Source: CAYWXK01 sp964462515
GTDB lineage: Bacteria > Planctomycetota > Phycisphaerae > Sedimentisphaerales > Anaerobacaceae
Direction: 5' to 3'
DNA: 27,576 nt
Assembly: GCA_964462515.1 (NCBI GenBank)
Contig: CAYWXK010000046.1
Span: 1-27,576 of the forward strand
Made by a program: the position numbers and the translations under genes. The notes below the pieces were generated by a model that was not told the origin of the DNA, did no database searches, and was given only the letters and a program-made list of their open reading frames with translations. Of this stretch, positions 7,978-15,246 are shown piece by piece (position 1 is the first letter of the stretch; every line of letters begins with the position of its first letter).

Positions 7978-8841
7978 TCATATAGCCTTGCTGTTGGGGT
8001 CTAATTTGCATTTGTGCTGTTTGTATTGTTCGTATGCTTCTTGTTCCATTTGCTTGTAGGCGTTCAATCTTTTTATCATCAGGTCGAAGTTGACTTTATG
8101 GCCGTCAAATTCCGGCCCATCGACACAGACGAATTTTGGCCGGCCATCGAATTCGATACGACAGCCGCCGCACATCCCGGTGCCGTCAACCATAATGGTA
8201 TTGAGGGAAACCTGGGTGGGGATTTGATACTGCTTTGTGATTTCACAGCAGGCCTTCATCATTACGGCAGGCCCGATTACGAAGGCCCTGTCAGGCTTGG
8301 GATTGCGCTGGCAGACATGTTTTAGGGGTTCGGTTACCAGCCCTCTAAGTCCGTATGAGCCGTCATCGGTTGTGATAATTAGTTCGTTACTTATCCGGGC
8401 AAATTGGTCCATAAAGATAAGCAGCTCTTCATTTCTTGCGCCGAGGATGGTAATGATTTTGTTGCCGGCTTCCTTCAATGCCTTTGCGATGGGCAATAAA
8501 GGCGCATTGGCGATTCCACCGCCGACGCATAGAACGGCGCCAAAATTTTCAATATGGGTTGGTCTGCCTAATGGCCCAACAACGGAGGCGATTTGGTCGC
8601 CGGGCTGCAAATCTGCTAATTCGGTGGTCGTTTTGCCGACGCGTTGCCAGACAAGGCGGATAGTGCCTTTTTCAGGGTCGGCATCGGTGATTGTCAGAGG
8701 TATGCGCTCGCTATACTCGTTGTTAATGCTGATGATGACGAATTGGCCTGGCTTTCTTGCCCGCGCGACCAGCGGCGCCTCGATATCAGCGGTGAAGACA
8801 TTCTCGGATAACTGTCTTTTCGATACAATTTTGTGCGGCAC
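7978..8841 (-). CDS. nfnA: NfnA: FAD/[2Fe-2S] small subunit of NADH-dependent reduced ferredoxin:NADP+ oxidoreductase
   Basis: 287 residues of the dihydroorotate dehydrogenase electron-transfer subunit (PyrK)/NfnA type. 'ERIPLTI' (45-51) is the FAD-binding segment, and 'CVGGGIANAPLLP' (105-117) opens the NAD(H)-binding domain. The [2Fe-2S] site reads 'VDGTGMCGGC' followed by 'FVCVDG': Asp219, Cys224, Cys227 and Cys239. In characterised NfnA an Asp replaces one Cys ligand, and this protein fits that pattern. This separates it from PyrK, which uses four Cys. The start is GTG at 8841 after 'AGAAGGTAAAAGAC'. It is the first gene of the nfnAB operon and has a good promoter at 8882-8910. Confidence 0.9.
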   Translation of the reverse strand: MPHKIVSKRQLSENVFTADIEAPLVARARKPGQFVIISINNEYSERIPLTITDADPEKGTIRLVWQRVGKTTTELADLQPGDQIASVVGPLGRPTHIENFGAVLCVGGGIANAPLLPIAKALKEAGNKIITILGARNEELLIFMDQFARISNELIITTDDGSYGLRGLVTEPLKHVCQRNPKPDRAFVIGPAVMMKACCEITKQYQIPTQVSLNTIMVDGTGMCGGCRIEFDGRPKFVCVDGPEFDGHKVNFDLMIKRLNAYKQMEQEAYEQYKQHKCKLDPNSKAI

Positions 8842-8881
8842 GTCTTTTACCTTCTGAGTATAAAAACTTCTAAAAAACTTT

Positions 8882-8910
8882 ATTGTCTCTGTTAATAGCC
8901 TTTATGTCAA
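8882..8910 (-). promoter_or_regulatory. Sigma-70-type promoter of nfnAB
   Basis: On the minus strand TTGACA (8905-8910) and GACAAT (8882-8887) are separated by 17 bases. The predicted transcript starts near 8875, about 34 bases before the nfnA GTG. The -35 box is perfect and the -10 box matches four of six consensus bases. Confidence 0.65.
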
Positions 8911-9018
8911 GAAACCGTCATCCAAATTCAGGGCAGTCGCACCTTAATTTATTGATACCTGTGTTGTTGAAGGAATATATCGCGATTTGGGTTTCGCCGT
9001 CGCCTTTTAGCCTCGCAA

Positions 9019-9117
9019 TGTCATTCTCGCGTGCTGTTAGCGGGAATCCAGTTTTTCATCTTGTTTTGAATTTTGTTTTTCGGTCATTTGAATTTGCTTT
9101 GGATTTAGGATTTCGAG
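9019..9117. repeat. Direct repeat copy A
   Basis: About 100 bases, beginning TGTCATTCTCGCG and containing TTAGCGGGAATCCAG, TTGTTTTGAATTTTG, GGTCATTTGAATTTG and TTTAGGATTT in the same order as copy B at 9276-9378. The opening resembles the common dispersed 'GTCATTCCCGC...GCGGGAATCCAG' palindromic element. Confidence 0.75.
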
Positions 9118-9136
9118 TTTAGGATTTCCCTTCTCT

Positions 9137-9171
9137 GGGCTTGCCCTGAGCAAGCGCAGCGCGTCGAAGGG
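9137..9171. repeat. Dispersed element containing GAGC...GTCGAAGG
   Basis: GGGCTTGCCCTGAGCAAGC runs into GCAGCGCGTCGAAGGG. It has internal self-complementarity (GCTTGC with GCAAGC) and is related to the 'GAGCNTGTCGAA' elements at 9884-9925 and 17541-17577. Confidence 0.5.
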
Positions 9172-9188
9172 TTTAGCCCCCAAACTTG

Positions 9189-9223
9189 TCCGCCGTAGTC
9201 CGTCTTGGTTCGGCGAAGGCGGA
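9189..9223. repeat. Inverted repeat TCCGCC/GGCGGA
   Basis: TCCGCC (9189-9194) and GGCGGA (9218-9223) flank 23 bases that contain further partial pairing (GTAGTCCG with CGGCGAAG). It is a dispersed palindromic element of the same type as 2444-2464. Confidence 0.5.
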
Positions 9224-9253
9224 TTTATTTAGCGGGTTTTCCTTCTCGGTTAG

Positions 9254-9273
9254 CCCCGAAGCCCGCTTCGGGG
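9254..9273. repeat. Perfect hairpin CCCCGAAG/CTTCGGGG
   Basis: A perfect 8-bp stem with a CCCG loop. The following bases (TCTGTCATT) are not a T-run, so this is more likely a mobile palindrome than a terminator. A half copy (CCCGAAGCCCG) occurs at 22992-23002. Confidence 0.6.
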
Positions 9274-9275
9274 TC

Positions 9276-9378
9276 TGTCATTCCCACATGTCGTTAGCGG
9301 GAATCCAGGTTTCCTTTTTGTTTTGAATTTTGTGTTTTGGTCATTTGAATTTGTTTCGGTTTTAGGATTTAGGAATTC
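9276..9378. repeat. Direct repeat copy B
   Basis: Second copy of the element at 9019-9117, about 257 bases downstream. It shares TTAGCGGGAATCCAG, TTGTTTTGAATTTTG, GGTCATTTGAATTTG and TTTAGGATTT in the same order, with scattered substitutions. Confidence 0.75.
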
Positions 9379-9461
9379 GTGCTTCGCCTAAGTCTCCCCT
9401 CACCACTCACCATTTAACCAATAACCAGTAACAATCTCATGAGAACCGAGCTAATTTTTTG

Positions 9462-9490
9462 TTGACTTTTCTTTGAAGATATGTTACAAT
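9462..9490 (+). promoter_or_regulatory. Sigma-70-type promoter upstream of a decayed gene
   Basis: TTGACT (9462-9467), a 17-base spacer and TACAAT (9485-9490) give a near-consensus promoter. Transcription would start near 9497, at the edge of an inverted repeat (9499-9516), and run into the 9623 gene remnant after a leader of about 125 bases. Confidence 0.65.
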
Positions 9491-9498
9491 TCTTCTCT

Positions 9499-9516
9499 GT
9501 TTGCAAGTATGCAAAC
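9499..9516. repeat. Inverted repeat at the predicted transcript start
   Basis: GTTTGCA (9499-9505) and TGCAAAC (9510-9516) form a perfect 7-bp inverted repeat around AGTA, just downstream of the -10 box. It could be an operator or a 5' hairpin of the leader RNA; the sequence cannot tell which. Confidence 0.5.
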
Positions 9517-9622
9517 GCTCAACCACCCCGTAGGGCACGGTCCTCTGGGTTAGCAAACCCAAGTCAAAAATAATCGTTCGTGAATAACTATCGACTAACG
9601 ACTATCGACTAAGGACTAAATA

Positions 9623-9900
9623 ATGGCTACCGAATCCCAAATCCTCGCCAACCGCCGTAACGCACAAAAATCGACCGGCCCGCACATGCAAAAGGTTCTT
9701 GAGATTCGTTCTATCACTATGTTTCTTTGTGCCTCAGTGCCTTTGTGGCTATGAGTCAATTATGCAAAACAAAGCCAATTTACTGAATACTCAAATGAAC
9801 GTAAGCTATTGTTTTAACAAAGCATTATGAAAATAAACGACTTTGCAGGCGCGGTGAAAACAAACCCAATCAAACCCAATTCATAGTGAGCTTGTCGAAC
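9623..9900 (+). pseudogene. Decayed member of the 'ANRRNAQKSTGP' planctomycete protein family
   Basis: An intact ATG at 9623 starts MATESQILANRRNAQKSTGP, the N-terminus I recognise from a multi-copy planctomycete family. After His21-Met22 the homology stops; the frame runs through TTTCTTTGTGCCTCAGTGCC-type filler and ends at 9752-9754 after 43 residues. From 9762 a new frame reads 'MQNKANLLNTQMNVSYCFN', and a frameshift near 9826 gives 'KHYENKRLCRRGENKPNQTQF', wording typical of the tails linked with the same family. The middle of the gene is therefore missing and the tail is frameshifted. The promoter at 9462-9490 and the leader are still in place. The function of the family is unknown to me. 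Confidence 0.65.
9861..9880. repeat. Perfect tandem 10-mer (CAAACCCAAT x2)
   Basis: Two adjacent identical copies of CAAACCCAAT, inside the frameshifted tail of the decayed gene, where they encode part of 'NKPNQTQ'. Confidence 0.7.
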
Positions 9901-9925
9901 CTATTTATGGTGAGCTTGTCGAACC
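9884..9925. repeat. Two tandem GTGAGCTTGTCGAACC units
   Basis: TAGTGAGCTTGTCGAACC (9884-9901) and TGGTGAGCTTGTCGAACC (9908-9925) lie 24 bases apart. They belong to the dispersed 'TTCGACAAGCTCA' type element. The rest of 9926-10060 holds no feature I can support. Confidence 0.65.
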
Positions 9926-10060
9926 ATTTAGGATTTCTGGCGTCAGCCATCCCTTACGGGAGTGCTTCGGATTTTGAAAAATAATGACATCCATCGTTTT
10001 TGCCAATAGTCAATATTCAATAGTCAATCCGTCTTCGCTGAAGTTACGCCGGACAAGTAA

Positions 10061-11554
10061 TCAATTACTTCTTTTGACTGCTCCTGGCTCAGGGAATTGT
10101 TTATCCGCATCGTCCAGAACCAGCACCCAGTCGAGATGTTCGCCCGCATCCGGCGGCAAAAATTCACGCTCACCTGTGTTTGGAAACTCGCCGATTAGCT
10201 TGGCCTCGCCGTTACGCGGATTGAACCACCACGCCTTCACTTTTGAGCCGCTGATTTTGTCCATCCGCACCTTAAACTTCCGGCCAACCGGCGCGTAAAT
10301 CATCGCATAGCTGCCGCTGCTGTCTCGCGTCGCAGCAAAATGGTATCGGCCTGTGCCGGGTATTGACGTCGGCACGCGGTCTGTAACAACGATGTCCGGG
10401 TCGGACACACGCGTCAGGAACGGACGTGACTCCATCAGCCAGCGCCCAAATTGTATTTGCCCTGCGCCCGGCTGGTCAATGGCCTCGAACCACGGCATCA
10501 GCGGGTTATTTATGGGGTTGCGGCCCGGCTGCCACATCTGCCAGACGGAATGGTGGCCGTAGGTATGCCCGCAGGCGCCGCTAAACAGGTCCCAATAGAG
10601 CGGCCGGCGGACGTCGGCAGCGATGGAGTGGCCAAGCTTTTTAGCATCGAAGGAAATGGGGTGGTCTTCATATATCGGCTCGCCGTCAATCACCGGCTTG
10701 ACCGGCGTCCGCTCGTAATCGGCGAAGGTAGCGTCATAGCGTCCTGTGAACTCGGCCACGTGGCCGTTCTGGCGCATATTGAAATCGAGCCAGTCCTCAT
10801 TGTGAAACCACGTGGATGAGCTGTTCCCGCCCGGAGGATGGAAGGTTATCAGGTGCCTGCCGCCGTCGCCTTTGCGCAGGCCCTTAGCCATTGCAACGAT
10901 AATCGCCCTCTGCGTCTCGTTTTCGACCGGACGGTCGCCGCCGAGAATCCATATCAACTCTGCGTCTTTGTATCTTTTGCCTATCCATTCGCCATAGACC
11001 TCGGCGTTTTCCGGAGTAAATATCGGTTTGCCGTCCTTGACCTTGTCGTGCCAGTAGCGGCCCCAGGTTGGCAGGAATCCGATGTAAAGCCCTCGCTTGT
11101 TCGCTTCGGCAACGATAAAATCGACGTGGTCCCAGTAGTCATTGTTCGGGCCGTCCTTCACGGCTGGCCGGCTCGGGTCAAGCTCCACCAGCGGCAGATG
11201 ACTATAAGGATTCGGGGCGGTGTGACCATCCAGCTCGGCTATGGCTACCGCCTGAATGACGGTAAATCCCTTTTGCCTGCGGTTCTCAAGATATTTCTCT
11301 GCCTCCTCGCGATTCAATCGGTGGAAAAGCTGCCAGGCTGTATCGCCTAAATAAAAGAACGGCGTCCCATCTTCGTGGACGAGAAACCTTTTATTCTCCG
11401 ATACCCTCAATCGCCCGTGCCTGAAATCCACCGATGGCCCAGACCGCGGCTCTTCCCCGCCGTTCGCCGATATGCTTAATATCAGCATCAAACCAAGAAA
11501 AATCGCATTTTTAACCACGTAAGTAATTATATGTGTTTTGCCTGTTACATTCAT
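10061..11554 (-). CDS. Secreted GH140/DUF4038-type glycoside hydrolase (apiosidase-like)
   Basis: 497 residues from the ATG at 11554, which has 'TTGGAGAAACAAAA' before it; the frame extends to a TTG at 11572, but that would place the ribosome site inside the gene. A signal peptide spans about 1-31 (hydrophobic 'NAIFLGLMLILSISANG'). The (beta/alpha)8 domain starts with 'FFYLGDTAWQLFHRL' (66-80). The likely acid/base is Asp207 in 'WILGGDRP' and the nucleophile Glu292 in 'VIDGEPIYED', as in the apiosidase family GH140. The C-terminal part (about 405-490) looks like the small beta domain often called the collagenase-type collagen-binding domain. It should act on plant-type polysaccharides such as rhamnogalacturonan II side chains, in the periplasm or outside. 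The exact sugar is inference. It has its own promoter. Confidence 0.8.
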   Translation of the reverse strand: MNVTGKTHIITYVVKNAIFLGLMLILSISANGGEEPRSGPSVDFRHGRLRVSENKRFLVHEDGTPFFYLGDTAWQLFHRLNREEAEKYLENRRQKGFTVIQAVAIAELDGHTAPNPYSHLPLVELDPSRPAVKDGPNNDYWDHVDFIVAEANKRGLYIGFLPTWGRYWHDKVKDGKPIFTPENAEVYGEWIGKRYKDAELIWILGGDRPVENETQRAIIVAMAKGLRKGDGGRHLITFHPPGGNSSSTWFHNEDWLDFNMRQNGHVAEFTGRYDATFADYERTPVKPVIDGEPIYEDHPISFDAKKLGHSIAADVRRPLYWDLFSGACGHTYGHHSVWQMWQPGRNPINNPLMPWFEAIDQPGAGQIQFGRWLMESRPFLTRVSDPDIVVTDRVPTSIPGTGRYHFAATRDSSGSYAMIYAPVGRKFKVRMDKISGSKVKAWWFNPRNGEAKLIGEFPNTGEREFLPPDAGEHLDWVLVLDDADKQFPEPGAVKRSN

Positions 11555-11606
11555 TTTTGTTTCTCCAACCAATGAAATTTTCCCTGTAACGATTCACGCT
11601 TACTGC

Positions 11607-11636
11607 AATATAGCGTGCTTCGTTTTTGTTTGTCAA
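11607..11636 (-). promoter_or_regulatory. Sigma-70-type promoter of the GH140-like gene
   Basis: On the minus strand a perfect TTGACA (11631-11636) is followed after 18 bases by TATATT (11607-11612). Transcription would start near 11600, giving a leader of about 46 bases to the ATG at 11554. The rest of the gap up to 11841 holds a small bulged hairpin (11699-11720) but no clear plus-strand promoter for the efflux operon. Confidence 0.7.
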
Positions 11637-11841
11637 ATCCTTATTCGGATTTTCTGTTCTGCTTTCAGATGTTATAATATATGCTCCGTTGCAAAGAAGG
11701 GACACTTGATTTGAGTGCCCCTGAAGCAGAAAGATTTCTTTCGGTTGTAAGTAACTGATTTTTAAAGTTTGGCGTATAAGTATTAGTTAGCACGGCAATT
11801 GAACTTATATCAGTGGTAATTTCAGTAGGAAAGGTCCCGGC

Positions 11842-13248
11842 GTGAAAAAGTCTCACATAGTTACTATCGTGGTCGTCGTAACGTTGGCAGTTCTTTCCGG
11901 CCTCGGCTGGCTGGTTAGAGGTAAGATTGTCGCCGCTCGTAAGCCCACGGTCGTCCGCATCGAATATCCTCAGCAGGGAGAGCTGATTGAATTCGTCAGC
12001 GCACCCGGCGAAATCGAACCCAAAACTAAAGTGGAGATAAGTGCAAAGGTCACGGCAAGAATCATAGAGCTGCCATACGACGAAGGCAATTCTGTAACCT
12101 GCGGCGACCCGTGTGCAACTCCTCCGGTGCCGCCCTCGATGCTGGTGCGTCTGGATTCAAAGGACCTTGAAAGTCAGCTTCTTTCAGCCGAAGCAAGCCG
12201 CGCTGCCCAGGCAGCACAGACAGAGGTTGAAAAGGCAAGAATCGAAGGCCAGAAAGCGGACCTTACCGGCCTCGAAGCGTCCCTTAAGCAGGCCCAGCGC
12301 GATTTGGAGCGCCAGAAAGGGCTTCTCCAATCCCAGGATATTAGCCAGTCCACTTTTGACCAGACTCAGCTCAAGCTCGATGACCTCCAGGCCAAGTTCA
12401 ATGCCGCCAGGCATACTCTCGAAGCAGCCCATCTTAGTCTAACGGTCTTGCAGCATAACCTTGAAGCAGCCGATGCCAGAATCGACCAGGCGCGTGATGC
12501 CCTTAGCTACACCACCATTACCTCGCCAATCAACGGTGTAATAACAAGACTTAATGCCGAGGTCGGCGAGCTTGTAATTACAGGCACAATGAATAACCCA
12601 GGGACGGTGATTCTGGAGGTTGCTGACCTCTCTAAGATGCTGCTTGTCGCACAGGTTGATGAGGCTGATGTCGGCAAACTGGAACTCGCCCAGAAAGCAA
12701 CTGTTCACGTGGATGCTTTTTCAGACCGCGAATTCAAAGGCACTATACAATCTATTGCCCTCGCCCATATGCTGTCGATGACGAGAACAAAATACTATCG
12801 CACCGAGATATTGCTTGAAAACACCGACCAGAAATTGTATTCGGGCTTGACCGCTCACGTGGATATCGAAACGCGAAAACACTCAAACATTCTTAAGCTG
12901 CCCACTCAGGCGGTCCTTGGTCGTGAGCTTGATAGTCTCCCTTTGGATATTCGCGAAAACTCTCCCCAGGTCGATAAATCCAAAACCTTCGCAACGGTCG
13001 TTTATCGCTGCGTCAAGGGCAAAGCAGTGGTAACTCCCGTCAAAATCGGCCAGAGCGACCTGACCCATACCATAATATTGGCCGGTGTAACGGAAAAAGA
13101 TAAGGTTGTTGTTGGACCTTATAAGGTGCTTGAGAGCATCAAGCACGACCAGAAAATTCAAGATGAGCGAGAAATAGAGCAAAAGAAAGCTGCAAGCCGC
13201 ACCAAAGCGAAAAGCGACGCAAACATTCCGAAGGATGCAAATGACTGA
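11842..13248 (+). CDS. MacA/HlyD-like periplasmic adaptor of a tripartite efflux system
   Basis: 468 residues, longer than typical MacA (about 370). One N-terminal membrane segment (7-26) anchors it in the inner membrane. The barrel-sandwich domain is split as usual: first half about 55-105, long coiled-coil hairpin about 108-220 rich in Gln, Glu and Ala, second half from 'TITSPINGVITRL' (225-237). The beta-barrel and membrane-proximal domains follow, and the end is a charged tail rich in Lys and Glu (about 435-468). A Pro-rich insert at 85-99 carries Cys87 and Cys91, which could form a disulfide in the periplasm. The start is GTG with 'AGGAAAGG' upstream. It is the first gene of a four-gene operon with ATPase, permease and TolC-like partner. 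Confidence 0.88.
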   Translation: MKKSHIVTIVVVVTLAVLSGLGWLVRGKIVAARKPTVVRIEYPQQGELIEFVSAPGEIEPKTKVEISAKVTARIIELPYDEGNSVTCGDPCATPPVPPSMLVRLDSKDLESQLLSAEASRAAQAAQTEVEKARIEGQKADLTGLEASLKQAQRDLERQKGLLQSQDISQSTFDQTQLKLDDLQAKFNAARHTLEAAHLSLTVLQHNLEAADARIDQARDALSYTTITSPINGVITRLNAEVGELVITGTMNNPGTVILEVADLSKMLLVAQVDEADVGKLELAQKATVHVDAFSDREFKGTIQSIALAHMLSMTRTKYYRTEILLENTDQKLYSGLTAHVDIETRKHSNILKLPTQAVLGRELDSLPLDIRENSPQVDKSKTFATVVYRCVKGKAVVTPVKIGQSDLTHTIILAGVTEKDKVVVGPYKVLESIKHDQKIQDEREIEQKKAASRTKAKSDANIPKDAND

Positions 13249-13987
13249 AAAGGTGATAATTAAACTCCAGAATCTCACCCGCATTTACAGGGTCGGCGTT
13301 GAGTGCATCCACGCCCTCGATGGGATTAATCTCAAGTTGTTGGAAAACGAGTATGTAGCCGTGATGGGACCTTCCGGCTCGGGCAAAAGCACTCTTATGA
13401 ATGTGCTTGGCTGCCTGGACCGCGCCACCTCAGGCTCCTATGAGCTGGATGACCAGGACACCACAAAATTAAGCGACGCCCAGCTTGCCCGCATCCGCAA
13501 TGAGCGAATCGGATTTGTCTTTCAGTCGTTTGAGCTGCTCGGCCAGCTAAACGCCCAAAAAAATGTTGAGGTCCCTTTGATTTACTCGCATGATGGCTGG
13601 TGGTCACGGCGTAAACGCGCAAAAAGCGTTCTTGAACGTGTCGGCTTATCCGACCGTATCAAGCACAAGCCCAATCAGCTTTCAGGCGGCGAAAAACAGC
13701 GTGTCGCCATCGCCCGTGCCCTCATCTGTAATCCAAGCATCCTGCTTGCCGACGAGCCGACCGGAAATCTCGACAGCAAAACAAGCGACGACATCCTCGG
13801 CCTCTTCGACCAGCTTCATCGCGAAGGCCAGACCATTATTCTTGTAACCCACGAGGAAAGCGTGGCCTGCCACGCAAAACGGATAATCCGGATGAAAGAT
13901 GGCCGCATTCACAGTAACCTTCCGACAGAGCAGGACCCTATGTTTCACGCTTCAAAACAAAGCAACGTGCAGGAGGAACAGGTATGA
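13241..13987 (+). CDS. MacB/LolD-type ABC transporter ATP-binding protein
   Basis: 248 residues, a complete nucleotide-binding domain. Walker A is 'GPSGSGKST' (43-51), the Q-loop glutamine is Gln95, the signature is 'LSGGEKQ' (147-153), Walker B is 'ILLADE' (167-172) and the switch His is His204 in 'LVTHEE'. It belongs to the MacB/LolD/FtsE group of mechanotransmission ATPases, here as a separate chain rather than fused to the permease. The start at 13241 overlaps the adaptor's stop by 8 bases and has AAGG at a proper distance; an ATG two codons earlier (13235) is also possible. It overlaps the permease start by four bases (ATGA), so translation is coupled. Confidence 0.92.
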   Translation: MTEKVIIKLQNLTRIYRVGVECIHALDGINLKLLENEYVAVMGPSGSGKSTLMNVLGCLDRATSGSYELDDQDTTKLSDAQLARIRNERIGFVFQSFELLGQLNAQKNVEVPLIYSHDGWWSRRKRAKSVLERVGLSDRIKHKPNQLSGGEKQRVAIARALICNPSILLADEPTGNLDSKTSDDILGLFDQLHREGQTIILVTHEESVACHAKRIIRMKDGRIHSNLPTEQDPMFHASKQSNVQEEQV

Positions 13988-15246
13988 AAGCTCTTCTATC
14001 GGCGCTTCTGGCTTTTTTTCAACTGTTTTATCAAAGCATATATCTTGCCGTCGGCCAGATATGGATAAATAAAACCCGCTCAATCCTCACAACCATTGGC
14101 ATCATAATTGGCGTCGCCTCGGTAACGGCAGTCATTGCGGCCCTTACCGGCCTTGAAGACAAAGTCCTTACGCAGGTCGAATCCTTCGGCACCAATACGA
14201 TTTTTATTTCGCCGCGCCTGCCTGATAAAGGACCCCTGCGTCACGCATCCTGGTGGACCATTCGGTTCTTACCTGAAAACTTTGATGGTATGCTTGAACA
14301 CTGTCCTTCGGTGGCCTGTTTCAGCAGGATAGGTTCGGTCGGAAGACACACGGCCCGATTTGCTGAAAGGTCCGTCGAGAACGTCGATGTTACCGGCATC
14401 GAGCCTGCCTACAACAAAATCGAAAGCCGTCCGGTCATTCTCGGCCGAACTTTTTCCGTCATTGACGATATGCAGGCCCGACAGGTGTGTCTGATTGACC
14501 CTAAATTACGCGATGAGCTTCGCCTTGACCGCGACTGCATCGGGCAATACATCTTAATTGGCCATTACACCTTTTGCATCGTTGGTGTCATCGAAAGACG
14601 CCCTGAGCTAAATTTTGGGCCTGATAGCCAGGACTACTATGAGGTCTTCATCCCGTTTCGCACAATCTTCAAATTAGGCGAGCCCGGAATATGGGCCTTC
14701 GCCGCCAGCAAATCACCCGAAGTTCTCGAAGAGGCCCAGGCCGAAATAGGGTTTTTCCTCCGCCGCACACGTAACGTCAAACCGACACAACCCGACACCT
14801 TTCGCGTTGAGTCGCTCAAAAGCGCTCTGGAAAGATTCAACGAAATAGCCCTTGTGATTAAATTGGTCGCCGGCGGCATCGTGGGAATTTCTCTATTGGT
14901 TGGCGGAGTCGGCATTATGAACATTATGCTTGTCTCTGTCTCCGAACGCACCAGAGAAATCGGCCTGCGAAAAGCAGTCGGCGCTAAAAAATCCGCAATA
15001 CTGACCCAGTTCTTAATCGAGGCGGTGGTCCTGTGCCTTACCGGCGGCCTCGTAGGCGTCGGGATTGGTCAGTGTCTTACTTTGATAATAGCAAGTATAA
15101 ATCCTGTTTTGGAAAAAACGCACATCCCGCTCTGGGCAATTGCCCTTTCCTTCGGTTTTGCTGGATGTGTAGGTATCTTTTTCGGAATGTTTCCGGCAAT
15201 TAAAGCCGCAAGACTTGACCCTATTGAGGCGCTAAGACATGAATAA
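13984..15246 (+). CDS. MacB-type ABC transporter permease
   Basis: 420 residues with the MacB/FtsX arrangement: one N-terminal membrane helix (about 35-57, 'LTTIGIIIGVASVTAVIAAL'), a large periplasmic domain (about 60-280) and three C-terminal helices (about 287-312, 340-365 and 383-405). The stretch 'GGVGIMNIMLVSVSERTREIGLRKAVGA', in two parts around 305-333, is the strongly conserved coupling region of this family. 'GGAGGAACAGGT' precedes the ATG. It would pair with the ATPase to push a periplasmic substrate through the adaptor and the TolC-like channel. The cargo (macrolide, peptide, lipid or siderophore) cannot be inferred. Confidence 0.9.
   Translation: MKALLSALLAFFQLFYQSIYLAVGQIWINKTRSILTTIGIIIGVASVTAVIAALTGLEDKVLTQVESFGTNTIFISPRLPDKGPLRHASWWTIRFLPENFDGMLEHCPSVACFSRIGSVGRHTARFAERSVENVDVTGIEPAYNKIESRPVILGRTFSVIDDMQARQVCLIDPKLRDELRLDRDCIGQYILIGHYTFCIVGVIERRPELNFGPDSQDYYEVFIPFRTIFKLGEPGIWAFAASKSPEVLEEAQAEIGFFLRRTRNVKPTQPDTFRVESLKSALERFNEIALVIKLVAGGIVGISLLVGGVGIMNIMLVSVSERTREIGLRKAVGAKKSAILTQFLIEAVVLCLTGGLVGVGIGQCLTLIIASINPVLEKTHIPLWAIALSFGFAGCVGIFFGMFPAIKAARLDPIEALRHE

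Larger units (their letters stand above)
8911..9461. other. Gene-free island of dispersed repeats
   Basis: No supported gene lies here. The stretch is a patchwork: a long direct repeat in two copies (9019-9117 and 9276-9378), a GAGC...GTCGAA element (9137-9171), a TCCGCC/GGCGGA inverted repeat (9189-9223) and a perfect CCCCGAAG/CTTCGGGG hairpin (9254-9273). Runs of AT-rich low-complexity bases ('TTTAGGATTT' several times) link them. Open frames through this DNA, such as the one at 8883-9122, encode repeat sequence and have no ribosome site. Confidence 0.7.

Noticed and set aside
8883..9122. 79-codon open frame on the plus strand
   Set aside because: It lies in dispersed repeat DNA, has no ribosome site, and its product is simply translated repeat sequence.
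10451..11350. Plus-strand open frames opposite the GH140-like gene
   Set aside because: They are antisense shadows of a strong gene with recognised catalytic motifs, and none has a credible start.
11555..11572. TTG start extending the GH140-like gene by six codons
   Set aside because: The ribosome site GGAG would lie inside the coding sequence; the ATG at 11554 has correct spacing. The same reasoning rejects TTG starts at 17112 and 26031, and the ATG at 2490 has no ribosome site.
11699..11720. Hairpin GGGACACT...AGTGCCC as a riboswitch or terminator
   Set aside because: The stem is short with a bulge, no T-run follows, and no known riboswitch core motif is recognisable nearby.
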